The translations under genes were made by a program, and so were the position numbers. The notes under the pieces are model-generated. The model ran no database searches, had not been told where the DNA came from, and saw nothing but the letters and a program-made list of their open reading frames with translations. This document shows positions 14,891-24,377 of a stretch of 58,845 nt of DNA, piece after piece (positions within the stretch are counted from its first letter, which is position 1; each line of letters begins with the position of its first letter). Source of the stretch: Lawsonibacter sp. (GTDB lineage Bacteria; Bacillota; Clostridia; Oscillospirales; Oscillospiraceae); NCBI GenBank assembly GCA_022795855.1, contig JAAWHL010000003.1, positions 1-58,845 of the forward strand, given 5' to 3'.

Positions 14891-17653
14891 ATGGCATCCA
14901 TCACCAGTTTGAGCAACAGCAGCTATAACACCAGCAGCATTTACGGCAACCGGAATGTGCTCAGCGGCCTGGCCAGCGGCATGGACACCGAGTCCATGAT
15001 TGAAAACGCGGTCTCCGGCATCAAGCTGAAGATTCAGAATCTTCAGAAGCGGCGCACTAAAATCGAGTGGCAGCAGGAGGCCTACCGCAGCATTATCGAC
15101 AAAGCGGTCAACTTCAACAACAAGTACACCTCCTACGCCTCCAAGACCAATCTGCTCAGCAGCAGCTTCTTCAGCAACGCGGTGAACACCACCACCTCCG
15201 GAACCTACAAGGACAAGATTACCGCCAGCGGCAAGAGCTCCAGCGACATCCGCATCAACGGGGTCAAGCAGATGGCCACCGCCGCCACCTACACCATGTC
15301 CGGCCTGGGGGGCAAGTTCACCGGGGAGATTTCCAGCGTCCAGGCGGGCAAGGACTTCGACATCACCAGGAACCTGGACGTGAATAACTTCTCCGGCACC
15401 CTGACCTTCCAGTACGGCGGCACCAACGGCACCAGCTTTGACGTCAGCTTTGGCGAGCTGGAGAACCTGGACGAGGTAGAGGTGCTCAACGACGACGGCA
15501 CCGTGAAGGCCGACGCTACCAACGCCGAGAAGCTGGCCCAGGCCATCAACAACAAGCTGAGCGAAATCACCTACAGCTACACCAAGAACGGCTTCCAGGA
15601 GACCACCACCGCCGACAAGGCCGTCAAGGTCACCGCCAACGCCGACGGCCGGCTCAGCTTTACGGACGGCCTGGGCAACGGGAACACGGTGAAAATCAGC
15701 TCCAGCAGCGGCGACCTTGAGAAATACGCCGGGGAGAATGTCATCGTGGCCCCCTCGGAGCTGACCCGGGAGATGCCCGCCTACAATTACCTCAGCGACA
15801 AGGAGCTGGGCATCACCTTCAACGGCAGCACCAAGAAAATCAGCCTGGAGTCCGTGATCCGCAATACCGATGTGAAGGGCAGCGACCCCAACCAGTCCTT
15901 TGTGGACAGCCTTCAGAAGGAGCTGGACAGCACCTTCGGCGCGGGCAAGCTCCAGGCGTCCTACGGCGCGGACGGCAAGCTCTCCCTGACCCCCACCGGC
16001 AAGGGCGACACCGTGAGCGTGGGCGGCAGCGCCGTGGAGGCGCTGGGCTTTGAGAGCGGAGACTCCAACTTCATCAACACCGGCAAAAAGCTGTCCGACC
16101 TGATGGGCGAGGACTTCTTTAAGGCGGAGAACAAGCTGAAGGGCGAGGGGGCCATCCGTCAGGGCGCCGGCGGGAACTACTTCGACGAGAAGGGCAACCG
16201 GGTGAACAAGGACGGCATCCGCATCGACAGCGACGGCAACGAGCTGTACGACTTCAAAATCAACGGCGCGTCCATCGCCGTCACCGAGGACACCACCCTG
16301 GAGAGCCTGATGAACTCCATCAACTCCAGCGCGGAGGCGGGGGTGAAGGTCAGCTACTCCAAGCTGACCAACGAGTTCAAGTTCACCGCCACCGAGACCG
16401 GCGCCAACAGCAGAATTGAGTTCGGCGGCATGGCCAAGGACCTGTTCGGCGGGACTCAGGTCAGCGGAACGGACACCGTCAGCGACATTCTGGGGGCCGG
16501 CTACAGCAATCCGGACGGCTTCTCCCTGAAGGTCGGCGATGAGGAGATCAAAATCACCACCACCGGAAACACCAGCATGGACACCATCGTGGCCCGGATA
16601 AACCGGGAGCTGAACGCCAGCGGCAGCCTGAACGGGGTGCAGGCCTCCTTTGATTCGGTCACCAACTCCCTGAAGCTGACCGACCAGGACGGCAAAGAGG
16701 TGGACTTTGAGTACGGCGGCATGGCCAAGGATCTGTTTGGGAAAATTGAGAACAAGTACACCGCCGGCCAGGATGCCATCATGGACGTGGAGATCAACGG
16801 CAAGCGCTTTGAGAACCTGACCCGCAGCAGCAACACCTTTGACATCGACGGGCTGAACGTCACCGTCAAGGGCGAGTTCGCCACCGGCGAGGGGGAGGAG
16901 GCCGTCACCTTCACCACCACCACCGACTCGGACAAGATTGTGGACGCCATCCGGGATTTCGTCAACGACTACAACGAGATGGCCACCGAAATCAAGAACG
17001 CCTACTCCACCCTGCCCGCCGAGAAGTCCAACGGCAGCCGCTACGAGCCCCTCACCGCCGAGCAGGAGGACGGGTACTCCGAGACCGAGCTGAAGGCCTA
17101 CAACGAGAAGGCCAAGCAGGGCATCCTCTTTGGGGACTCCACCCTGTCCAGCATGTACAGCAAGCTGCTGGGCGCCATCACCCCCGGGGGCGCCGACGGG
17201 CAGACCCTGCGGGAGATCGGCATCGGCACCAGCTACAGCGATGGCATGACCACCCTGAGCCTGGACGAGGATAAGCTGCGCGCCGCCCTGGAGAGCGACC
17301 CGGACAAGGTGCGCACCGCCTTCACCAAGACCAAGGAGGGCGGCTCCTCCAGCGACGGGCTGATGCAGACCATGCAGACCACCCTGAACACCTACGTCAA
17401 GGCCACCGGCGAGCCCAAGGGCATACTGATTCAGCGGGCCGGATCCATCAAGGCGCCCACCTCGCTGAACAGCAACAGCCTGAAGAACCAGATAGACAAC
17501 ATTGACAACCAAATCGAGCGCTGGCAGGACAAGATGTCCGACCAGATTGACCGCTATACCACCCAGTTCAGCCGCCTGGAGCAGCTGATTGCCGAGATGA
17601 ACTCCCAGGCCTCCGCCATGTCCGGCCTGATGGGCGGCACCAGCGGCTACTAA
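14891..17653 (+). CDS. fliD: Flagellar filament cap protein FliD (large)
   Basis: Filament cap and hook-associated protein 2, exported to the filament tip. N-terminal signature SGLASGMDTESMIENAV and C-terminal FliD helices (DNQIERWQDKMSDQIDRYTT, FSRLEQLIAEMNSQ) are clear. At about 920 residues it is nearly twice the usual length. Extra domains fill the middle, and the motif YGGMAKDLFG/FGGMAKDLFG occurs twice about 100 residues apart, suggesting duplication. The ATG at 14891 follows AGAAAGGGG; the upstream in-frame codons are not family-like. fliS follows. Confidence 0.95.
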   Translation: MASITSLSNSSYNTSSIYGNRNVLSGLASGMDTESMIENAVSGIKLKIQNLQKRRTKIEWQQEAYRSIIDKAVNFNNKYTSYASKTNLLSSSFFSNAVNTTTSGTYKDKITASGKSSSDIRINGVKQMATAATYTMSGLGGKFTGEISSVQAGKDFDITRNLDVNNFSGTLTFQYGGTNGTSFDVSFGELENLDEVEVLNDDGTVKADATNAEKLAQAINNKLSEITYSYTKNGFQETTTADKAVKVTANADGRLSFTDGLGNGNTVKISSSSGDLEKYAGENVIVAPSELTREMPAYNYLSDKELGITFNGSTKKISLESVIRNTDVKGSDPNQSFVDSLQKELDSTFGAGKLQASYGADGKLSLTPTGKGDTVSVGGSAVEALGFESGDSNFINTGKKLSDLMGEDFFKAENKLKGEGAIRQGAGGNYFDEKGNRVNKDGIRIDSDGNELYDFKINGASIAVTEDTTLESLMNSINSSAEAGVKVSYSKLTNEFKFTATETGANSRIEFGGMAKDLFGGTQVSGTDTVSDILGAGYSNPDGFSLKVGDEEIKITTTGNTSMDTIVARINRELNASGSLNGVQASFDSVTNSLKLTDQDGKEVDFEYGGMAKDLFGKIENKYTAGQDAIMDVEINGKRFENLTRSSNTFDIDGLNVTVKGEFATGEGEEAVTFTTTTDSDKIVDAIRDFVNDYNEMATEIKNAYSTLPAEKSNGSRYEPLTAEQEDGYSETELKAYNEKAKQGILFGDSTLSSMYSKLLGAITPGGADGQTLREIGIGTSYSDGMTTLSLDEDKLRAALESDPDKVRTAFTKTKEGGSSSDGLMQTMQTTLNTYVKATGEPKGILIQRAGSIKAPTSLNSNSLKNQIDNIDNQIERWQDKMSDQIDRYTTQFSRLEQLIAEMNSQASAMSGLMGGTSGY

Positions 17654-17673
17654 TCATCAAGAAGGAGTCAGAA

Positions 17674-18084
17674 ATGGATATCAAGGGCTTCCAGGGGTAT
17701 CAGGGCTATAAGGAGCAGGGCATCAACGACCTGTCCCAGGAGGAGCTGCTGCTGCTGCTGTACGACGAGCTGGTCAAGCGCCTGATCAGAGCGGACCTGG
17801 CACTGAAAAAGGAGGACTATCCCGTCTTCGAGGCGTCGGTGGACCGGAGTCTGGATATCATCCGCTACCTGGATGACACGCTGGATATGCAGTACCCTAT
17901 CAGCCGAAACCTGAACCGGCTGTATGACTTTTTCAGCTATGAGCTGCGGCGGGTGAAGGCCGGCCGGAACAAAACGGAGCTGGACCGGGTCAGGACCATG
18001 GTCAGCGACCTGCGGGAGACCTTCCGGACCGCCCGGAAGAATGTGGAGGCCGAGGCAGCCGGGGCCGGGGCCGGGGAAGGATGA
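17674..18084 (+). CDS. fliS: Flagellin export chaperone FliS
   Basis: Cytoplasmic helical chaperone that binds the flagellin C terminus before export. The 136-residue product has the FliS motif LSQEELLLLLYDELVKRLIRA, then RSLDIIRYLDDTLDMQYPIS and NRLYDFFSYELRR. AAGGAGTC precedes the ATG. The C terminus is Ala/Gly-rich. It is 20 bases behind fliD and overlaps the next gene by four bases. Confidence 0.95.
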   Translation: MDIKGFQGYQGYKEQGINDLSQEELLLLLYDELVKRLIRADLALKKEDYPVFEASVDRSLDIIRYLDDTLDMQYPISRNLNRLYDFFSYELRRVKAGRNKTELDRVRTMVSDLRETFRTARKNVEAEAAGAGAGEG

Positions 18085-18476
18085 GCATGGAGCAGAAAAC
18101 GCTGATGGACGCCCTGGTGCAGATGAAGCGCACCGGGAATCTGCTCAACGAGCTGCTGGACCTGACCCAGCAGCTGGGCCAGGCCATCGACCGCAACGAC
18201 CAGGTCAGCATCCAGCTGCTGGTCGCCATGAGGGAGGACCCCCTGGAAAAGCTCCAGGCGGCCGACCAGGCGGTCCGCGACCAGATGCAGGAGATTCCTG
18301 ACCCGGAGGAGTCCGCCCGTCTGGCCCGTCTGCTCAACGGCAGCCCGCCGGAGGGCGACCAGGAGAAAATGCTGAGCGAGCAGGCGGCCGCCAACCGGCG
18401 CCGTCTGAAGCAGGTGATGGACCTGGACCGCCTACTGAACCAGCGCATGGCCCGGGAAAAATCGGCCTACGAATAG
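18081..18476 (+). CDS. Small helical protein, FliT/FlgN-like export chaperone (putative)
   Basis: 131 residues, predicted all-helical, rich in Gln, Glu, Leu and Arg, with the pattern NLLNELLDLTQQLGQAIDRN at the N-terminal third. Not recognised by a firm motif. Position directly after fliS, with ATGA overlap, is where fliT or a similar chaperone is found, and size and helicity fit. ATG at 18081 or 18087 are both possible. A perfect terminator hairpin follows. Confidence 0.6.
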   Translation: MSMEQKTLMDALVQMKRTGNLLNELLDLTQQLGQAIDRNDQVSIQLLVAMREDPLEKLQAADQAVRDQMQEIPDPEESARLARLLNGSPPEGDQEKMLSEQAAANRRRLKQVMDLDRLLNQRMAREKSAYE

Positions 18477-18515
18477 AGGGCGGAGGAAAAATCCCCGTTC
18501 CGGCAGAAGAAAATA

Positions 18516-18551
18516 GAATATCGGCCCGGTTTTTGAACCGGGCCGATATTC
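18516..18551. terminator. Bidirectional terminator between fliT-like gene and C39-like gene
   Basis: Perfect 16-base stem (GAATATCGGCCCGGTT and its complement) with a 4-base loop, between converging genes. Confidence 0.8.
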
Positions 18552-18568
18552 CGCGAAGAAATTGATTT

Positions 18569-19528
18569 TCAGGAAAAAGCAGGGGGAACGGACAGCGCCC
18601 ACAGGGGCGCGCCGTTGTCCGAGGCGGAGGACAGCTCGTCCAGAATCAGCTGAGGGTCCCAGACAGTCAGACTGCGGTCCCGGCTGTTGGGGTCGGCCAC
18701 CAGCACCTCGCCGCGCAGGGTAACCCCCCGCAGGAGAATGAAGTGCCCCCGCTTGGTAAAGTGGCCGGGGCCCATCAGGGCCACCAGCAGCTTGCCGGAC
18801 AGCAGCTGCTCGCACAGCTCCTCGGGGGTCCCCGGGGAGACCGTCTCCCCCACAAGCCCGAAGTCCTGGGCCGCCCGCAGGACAATGGAGTGGTACGAGC
18901 CGCTCCCTCTGGCCCAGCAGCCCCGCTTCACCGCCCACTGCGCCATGGCGGCCGGGTCGGTCTCCGTCTCCGTCATGCTGGCCACGGCCATGGCAAGGGC
19001 GGTAGGACCGCAGCCATAGCCGCCGATGTGGTCGCTGCCGTAGGGCAGCCCGGCCCAGGCGTCGTCCCCCTGGCAGAAGTAGAGGATATCATAGAACCCG
19101 CCGGTGAGGATCTGGCGGCCCTCCTCCACCAGCAGCTGGGTGACGGCCGGGTCGGTGACCGGGTCCCGGTCCACCAGGACGGGCTCGGAGGCCAGCTGGT
19201 CGTCCACCTCCTGGCCGGGGGACGGCTCCGGCGGAGCGGTCAGCTCTGCCCAGCGCAGAGAGGCCGCCTCCGCCAGACGGGAGGCCCCCTCCCCCAGGCG
19301 GACGCACAGCTGCCCGGCGCTGTCCAGCCCTCTGCGGCAGGCGGCGGACGCGGCGGCGGCGGCCTGACGGACAGGGGCGGTAATCTGCTCATACAGTTCC
19401 GGCTCAAAGTGGCGGCAGGCGGCCAGTTCCGCGGCGCCGACGCACAGGGCGGCCAGCAGAAGGACCAGGATCAGATTCCGCCTTGAATGCTTGCGCTGAT
19501 TTCCCTTTTTCACCGGCACACCTCCCAT
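18569..19528 (-). CDS. Exported C39-like (papain-fold) peptidase
   Basis: 319 residues with a basic N terminus and one membrane segment or signal anchor (about residues 17-38). A Glu/Ala-rich spacer follows, then a C-terminal C39-type domain. Likely catalytic residues are the Cys in GGYGCGPTALAMA, the His in KRGHFILLRGV and the Asp in VADPNSRDRS. Domains of this kind cleave or trim peptides outside the cytoplasm; the substrate is unknown. It is transcribed alone from the sigma-A-like promoter at 19549-19576. A start further inside is possible. Confidence 0.78.
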   Translation of the reverse strand: MGGVPVKKGNQRKHSRRNLILVLLLAALCVGAAELAACRHFEPELYEQITAPVRQAAAAASAACRRGLDSAGQLCVRLGEGASRLAEAASLRWAELTAPPEPSPGQEVDDQLASEPVLVDRDPVTDPAVTQLLVEEGRQILTGGFYDILYFCQGDDAWAGLPYGSDHIGGYGCGPTALAMAVASMTETETDPAAMAQWAVKRGCWARGSGSYHSIVLRAAQDFGLVGETVSPGTPEELCEQLLSGKLLVALMGPGHFTKRGHFILLRGVTLRGEVLVADPNSRDRSLTVWDPQLILDELSSASDNGAPLWALSVPPAFS

Positions 19529-19548
19529 CGGAACCTCGGTTTTCTTCC

Positions 19549-19576
19549 ATTATAGCAGAAATAAGATCGTTTTCAA
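19549..19576 (-). promoter_or_regulatory. Sigma-A promoter for the C39-like gene
   Basis: On the minus strand TTGAAA (19576-19571), a 16-base spacer and TATAAT (19554-19549), pointing to the gene starting at 19528. Confidence 0.75.
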
Positions 19577-19624
19577 TGGAAAGAATGTGTGACCAGGTCA
19601 ATTTTAACGTACCAGGAGAACACT

Positions 19625-20395
19625 ATGCCCACAATTGAATTGGATCATGTTTCAAAATTTTATAAGCCCAAGCGCAGAAGGCGGGGCCAGCCCCGGCTGG
19701 AGGTGGGAGTGGAGGATGTGGACCTGACCATCCGGCAGGGGGAGTTTGTCTTTGTAGTGGGGGAGAGCGGCGCGGGAAAAAGCACGCTGCTCAGCCTGCT
19801 GGCGGGGCAGAGCCGGCCCAGCCGCGGAAAGGTCTATCTCGACCAGAAGGATTTGAACTGGATGATGGCCCTGAGCCGCAACCGGGCGGCGGTGCTCTTC
19901 GGGCAGATTTGGCAGGACCCGACCCTCATCCGCAAGCGGACCGTCGAGGAGAACCTGGCCCTGGCAGCCCGGATTACCCAGGGCAGGGAGAGCGAACGGA
20001 TGGTGGACATCCGGGTGAAAAAGGTGCTTGGCCTGGTGGGAATGCGGGGCGCGGAGCGGAAGTATCCGGTGCAGCTGTCCATCGGGGAGTGCCGCCGGGT
20101 GGAGCTGGCACGGGCCATGATAGGCAGCCCTCCCATCCTGATTCTGGATGAGTTCACCGCCAATCTGGACGGCGACAGCATTTGGGATATCCTCCATCTG
20201 CTCAACGACGTCAACCGCAGAGGCACAACGGTGGTCATGGCCACCCATGACAGTCAGTACGTCAATATTCTGCGGCGGCGGGTGGTTACCCTGACCAACG
20301 GCCAGGTGACCGCGGACGAAAAAAAAGGAAGATACGGGGACGTGGTGGAGAGAAAGTCCAGAGAATTCACCGCCTACCGAACCGATTTAATATAG
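19625..20395 (+). CDS. FtsE-like ABC transporter ATP-binding protein
   Basis: 256-residue ABC ATPase. Walker [10 protein letters not shown] (46-54), Q-loop near GQIWQDPTL, signature LSIGECRR, Walker [13 protein letters not shown] and switch His in MATHD are all present. Closest in style to FtsE/LolD-type ATPases. A basic insertion (KPKRRRRG) lies after the first strand. The ATG at 19625 has AGGAGA at 19613-19618; an upstream in-frame GTG lacks support. No permease (FtsX-like) is adjacent, and the MCP gene follows after 34 bases. Confidence 0.9.
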   Translation: MPTIELDHVSKFYKPKRRRRGQPRLEVGVEDVDLTIRQGEFVFVVGESGAGKSTLLSLLAGQSRPSRGKVYLDQKDLNWMMALSRNRAAVLFGQIWQDPTLIRKRTVEENLALAARITQGRESERMVDIRVKKVLGLVGMRGAERKYPVQLSIGECRRVELARAMIGSPPILILDEFTANLDGDSIWDILHLLNDVNRRGTTVVMATHDSQYVNILRRRVVTLTNGQVTADEKKGRYGDVVERKSREFTAYRTDLI

Positions 20396-20429
20396 AAAAA
20401 ATCCAGTAATGTTGAGGAGGAGAGCTGTT

Positions 20430-22208
20430 ATGCTCAAGAACATGAACATCCGGAAGAGCTTGGTTTTGGGGTACGGAGTCACGATTGTCGTTTCTGTCGT
20501 CATCATCATCGCGTCGCTGATTATGATGAACATGCAGAAGGGCGCCTATACGGACATCATTGAGCACTATGTGGGCGCCAATGAACTGGTGTCTGAGTGC
20601 CGCATTGACTACAACATTGCCGCACGGAGCCTGCGGGACGCGGTGCTTTCCGGCGATATGTCCGGCATTGACACCGCCAACAAGAGAATCAGCGAGCTTG
20701 AGGGCCGTCTGAGCGAGCTGGAGTCCGGCTGGCCTCTGGACGACAAGACCCAGCTCAACACCTTTATTACGACGGTGAAAGAGTGGGAGAGCGAGGCGGC
20801 CAGAATCGGCACGGTAGCCCGCACGGACCGTGAGGAAGCGGTCGGCCTGATTATCAGCAGCTGCTCGCCCAGGCTGGTGGCCGCCGCCACCGCAGGCGAC
20901 AATCTGGCCACAACCCTCCGGACTGCCCAGGAGAATATCATCAATCAGCAGAATATAACTTCCAACATCGGCCTGATTGTCATTGTGGCGGTGATGGTCA
21001 TTGCTACCATCGTCGTACTCCGCATGGCCCTGGTCATCGTCAAGAGCATTGTCATCCCCGTGGGCCAGGTCCATAAGGCCCTGACCGGCTTCAGCGAGGG
21101 CAAACTGGACATCCCCGTGAACTACGAGAGCAAGAGCGAGCTGGGCGAGATGTGCGACGCCCTGCGGATCAGCCAGCATGTGCTCAGCGAGTGCATCGGC
21201 GATACCTGCCACCTGCTGGAGGAGATGGGCAACGGCAACTTCGACGTGCGCACCAAGGACGAGAAGGTGTACGTAGGCGCCCTGAGCAGCATCCTCCAGT
21301 CGGTCCGCAGCATCAACCGCAACCTGAGCGACACCCTCAGCCAGATTGACCAGAGCTCCGAGCAGGTGTCCTCCGGCGCCGAGCAGGTGTCCACCGGCGC
21401 CCAGGCCCTGGCCCAGGGCGCTACCGAGCAGGCCAGCGCCGTGGAGGAGCTGTCCGCCACCATTTCCGAGATTGCCAACAACTCCAAGAACAACGCCCGC
21501 AGCAGCGAGGAGGCCATGAGCCACTCCCAGGACGCCGGCAGCTGCATCGCTGAGAGCTCCGAGTACATGCAGCAGATGGTGGTAGCCATGGAGAAGATCT
21601 CCGACTCCTCCGCCGAAATCGGCAAGATTATCGCCACCATTGAGAACATCGCTTTCCAGACCAATATTCTGGCCCTGAACGCCGCCGTCGAGGCCGCCCG
21701 CGCAGGCAGCGCCGGCAAGGGCTTCGCCGTGGTGGCCGACGAGGTGCGCAACCTGTCCGCCAAGTCCGACGAGGCCGCCAAGGCCACCAAGGAGCTGATC
21801 GACCGCTCCATCGTCTCCGTCAAGGAGGGCAGCGACATTGTCCAGCGGGTGTCCGAGTCCCTGAACCGCACCGTGGAGAGCTCCACCAAGGTGGCGGAGG
21901 CCGTCCAGCGGATTACCAAGGCCGCCGAGGAGGAGTCCGAGGCCATCGCCCAGGTGACCGAGGGGATCGAGCAGATCTCCTCCGTGGTCCAGACCAACTC
22001 CGCCACCAGCGAGGAGTCCGCCGCCGCCAGCGAGGAGCTGTCCAGCCAGGCTGCCCTGATGAAGGAGCTGCTCAGCCGCTTCAGGCTGCGCAGCGACAGC
22101 GGCTTTGCCCCCCGCCCCGTGGCTGCTCCCTCCTACAGCGCCGCCTCCTCTTATGACGAGCCGGACGAGCCCAGTGCCTCTGCGGCCAGCGTGTTCAGCA
22201 AGTATTAA
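20430..22208 (+). CDS. Methyl-accepting chemotaxis protein
   Basis: Transmembrane chemoreceptor, about 592 residues. Membrane segments are near residues 12-32 and 180-202, enclosing a four-helix sensor domain of about 150 residues (4HB_MCP size). A HAMP region follows, then a long signalling coiled coil with the hairpin tip [23 protein letters not shown] at 20430 is chosen over 20409 because AGGAGGAG (20415-20422) lies between them. The C terminus has no clear NWETF-like CheR tether. The ligand is unknown. Confidence 0.95.
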   Translation: MLKNMNIRKSLVLGYGVTIVVSVVIIIASLIMMNMQKGAYTDIIEHYVGANELVSECRIDYNIAARSLRDAVLSGDMSGIDTANKRISELEGRLSELESGWPLDDKTQLNTFITTVKEWESEAARIGTVARTDREEAVGLIISSCSPRLVAAATAGDNLATTLRTAQENIINQQNITSNIGLIVIVAVMVIATIVVLRMALVIVKSIVIPVGQVHKALTGFSEGKLDIPVNYESKSELGEMCDALRISQHVLSECIGDTCHLLEEMGNGNFDVRTKDEKVYVGALSSILQSVRSINRNLSDTLSQIDQSSEQVSSGAEQVSTGAQALAQGATEQASAVEELSATISEIANNSKNNARSSEEAMSHSQDAGSCIAESSEYMQQMVVAMEKISDSSAEIGKIIATIENIAFQTNILALNAAVEAARAGSAGKGFAVVADEVRNLSAKSDEAAKATKELIDRSIVSVKEGSDIVQRVSESLNRTVESSTKVAEAVQRITKAAEEESEAIAQVTEGIEQISSVVQTNSATSEESAAASEELSSQAALMKELLSRFRLRSDSGFAPRPVAAPSYSAASSYDEPDEPSASAASVFSKY

Positions 22209-22222
22209 GCAATCAAAGAGGC

Positions 22223-22262
22223 TGCCAGGGGGCGGCAGACATGCCGCCCCCTGGCACTTTTT
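22223..22262 (+). terminator. Terminator after the chemoreceptor gene
   Basis: Perfect 15-base stem (TGCCAGGGGGCGGCA and complement) with loop GACA, followed by CTTTTTA. Confidence 0.92.
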
Positions 22263-22356
22263 ATCCGGACTGAGAGCACCGGTATGGACAGCCGGGCGCG
22301 TGCCCAGGCTTGTCAATACAGGTTCTGAAATACCTCAATGAGAGAGGAGCGACGGC

Positions 22357-24288
22357 ATGGCAGAGCGGAAGGCCCAGGCAAAGGATCTGGTCTTTGCCCT
22401 GGACATTGGAACACGGAGTATTGTGGGGATTGTGGGCAGGCACGTGGGGGACCGGCTGAAGGTACTGGACGTGGAGCTGGCCGAGCACGGCAAGCGGGCC
22501 ATGATGGACGGCCAGATTGACGACATCCGTCAGGTAGGGGCCCTGGCCAGGACGGTGACAGAGCGCCTGGAGAACCGGCTGGGCGTACACCTGGAGCGGG
22601 TGTGCGTGGCCGCCGCAGGGCGGGCGCTGAGGGCCCAGAAGGGGAGCTTCTCCCTGGAGCTGCCGGAGGAGCAGTCCATCGACGCCGAACAAATCAGCCG
22701 GCTGGAGGCCGGGGCGGTCTCTGACGCGGAGGCGGCCCTCCAGAGCGACGGGGAGGGCCGCCAGCAGATGTTCCTGGTGGGATACACGGTGGCCCAGTAC
22801 CGTCTGGACAACTACCCCCTGAGCAATCTGCAGTCCCACAGCGGCAGGAAGGTGGAGGCCGACGTGGTGGCCACCTTCCTGCCCGGCGAGGTGGTGGAGA
22901 GCCTGTACGCCGCCATGCGTTCAGCGGGCCTTCAGGTGGCCAGCATGACCCTGGAGCCCATTGCAGCCATGAACGCCGCCATCCCGGCGGAGCTGCGCCT
23001 GCTGAATCTGGCCATGGTGGACATCGGGGCGGGCACCACGGATATCGCCCTGTGCAAGGACGGCAGCGTGGTGGGCTATACCATGGCCACCGTGGCCGGG
23101 GACGAGGTGACCGAGGCGATTATGAAGGCCTATCTGGTGGACTTCAGAACCGCCGAGCAAATGAAACGGGGCCTGGGAGAGAGCGGGGAAATTCGCTACC
23201 GGAATATTCTGGGCCTGGAGGAGCGGGTCTCCGTTCCGGAGATCCAGAAGGTCATTGACGGGCCCATGGAAAACCTGGCCCAGGCCATCGCCCGGCAGGT
23301 GGTGGAGGTAAACGGCGCGGCCCCCTCGGCGGTGTTCCTGGGGGGCGGAGGCAGCAAGCTGGCCGGCCTGCGGGAGCGGGTGGCCAAGTGCCTGGAGATG
23401 GACGAGAAGCGGGTGGCCATCGCGGGCAACAACTTTGCCCTCAGCGCCTTCTCCGACGGGCTGGAGCTGGAGAATCCGGAGTATACCACCCCTCTGGGCA
23501 TCGCCATCTCCGCCGGCCTGGGCCTGCTGAACGACAGCTATGTGGTGATGCTCAACGGCCAGCCCGCCAAGCTCTTCCGTAACGGGGCGCTGACACTCCA
23601 GGACATCCTGCTGATGAACGGCTATACCTACCCCGATATGGTGGGAAAGACAGGAAAAAGCCTGAATCTGACGGTGGACGGCAGACATCTGGTGCTGCGG
23701 GGCGAGGCCGCGGTGCCGGCGGTGCTGCGCATCAACGAGCAGGATGCCAGCCTGACCGCCGTGGTCCACGCCGGGGACCGCATCCACTTTATCCCGGCCC
23801 GTTCCGGTCGGCCCGCCTCCCGCACGGTGGAGGAGCTGCTGGGGGCCGGATTCCGGGGAAGGGTTCTGGTGAATAACCAGGAGGTCCCCATGGACACGCC
23901 CCTGTGTCAGGGCGATGTGGTGCTGACCCTGGGCCAGACGGCCGCTGCGCCGCAGGTCAGGAAGCCCGAGCGCCCGGAACAGGCGCGGCCCGCCGCGCCT
24001 GTCCCTCCTGCTGAGCCCGCCTCCGGCAGCGAGCCGGCGCGGTCCGCCGGGCCTGCCCGGAGAGCGGGAGTCCAGTCCGGGGAGCTGCACGTCCGGCTGA
24101 ACGGAAAGCCCCTGACCCTTCCGGCCAAGGAGAACGGCGGCCCCTACTATCTGATGGACCTGCTGGAGCACTCGGACATTGACTTTGAGCACCTGGACCG
24201 GACGGTCTGCCTGCGGGTCAACGGGGTGGAGCAGGGATTCCAGCATGAGCTGAAGGAACAGGATTCCGTGTCCATCACTCTGGTTTGA
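22357..24288 (+). CDS. FtsA-like actin-fold ATPase with C-terminal extension
   Basis: 643 residues. The first ~380 are an FtsA/PilM-type fold: phosphate-1 loop ALDIGTRSIVGIVG, a 1C-like subdomain, phosphate-2 loop MVDIGAGTTDIALCKDG and adenosine motif FLGGGGSKLAGL. About 260 further residues follow, with beta-rich stretches, a Pro/Ala-rich linker (about 527-565) and a terminal beta-grasp-like module. Typical FtsA is about 420 residues and ends with a membrane-binding helix, which is absent here. It is followed by a gene for a single-pass membrane protein. Likely an FtsA paralogue rather than the division FtsA itself. Confidence 0.82.
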   Translation: MAERKAQAKDLVFALDIGTRSIVGIVGRHVGDRLKVLDVELAEHGKRAMMDGQIDDIRQVGALARTVTERLENRLGVHLERVCVAAAGRALRAQKGSFSLELPEEQSIDAEQISRLEAGAVSDAEAALQSDGEGRQQMFLVGYTVAQYRLDNYPLSNLQSHSGRKVEADVVATFLPGEVVESLYAAMRSAGLQVASMTLEPIAAMNAAIPAELRLLNLAMVDIGAGTTDIALCKDGSVVGYTMATVAGDEVTEAIMKAYLVDFRTAEQMKRGLGESGEIRYRNILGLEERVSVPEIQKVIDGPMENLAQAIARQVVEVNGAAPSAVFLGGGGSKLAGLRERVAKCLEMDEKRVAIAGNNFALSAFSDGLELENPEYTTPLGIAISAGLGLLNDSYVVMLNGQPAKLFRNGALTLQDILLMNGYTYPDMVGKTGKSLNLTVDGRHLVLRGEAAVPAVLRINEQDASLTAVVHAGDRIHFIPARSGRPASRTVEELLGAGFRGRVLVNNQEVPMDTPLCQGDVVLTLGQTAAAPQVRKPERPEQARPAAPVPPAEPASGSEPARSAGPARRAGVQSGELHVRLNGKPLTLPAKENGGPYYLMDLLEHSDIDFEHLDRTVCLRVNGVEQGFQHELKEQDSVSITLV

Positions 24289-24377
24289 CCGGCATTTGAA
24301 ATTTTCGGAAGCGGCGCCCCGCTGACACGGTCAGCACAGGCAGAACTCTTCCAGGGACATAAGAGGTGTTAAATCCC

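Noticed and set aside
14723-17512. Long minus-strand frame opposite fliD
   Set aside because: No start context or domain; the plus strand encodes FliD without interruption.
20367-22316. Long minus-strand frame opposite the chemoreceptor
   Set aside because: Same reason: low-complexity shadow of a clear MCP.
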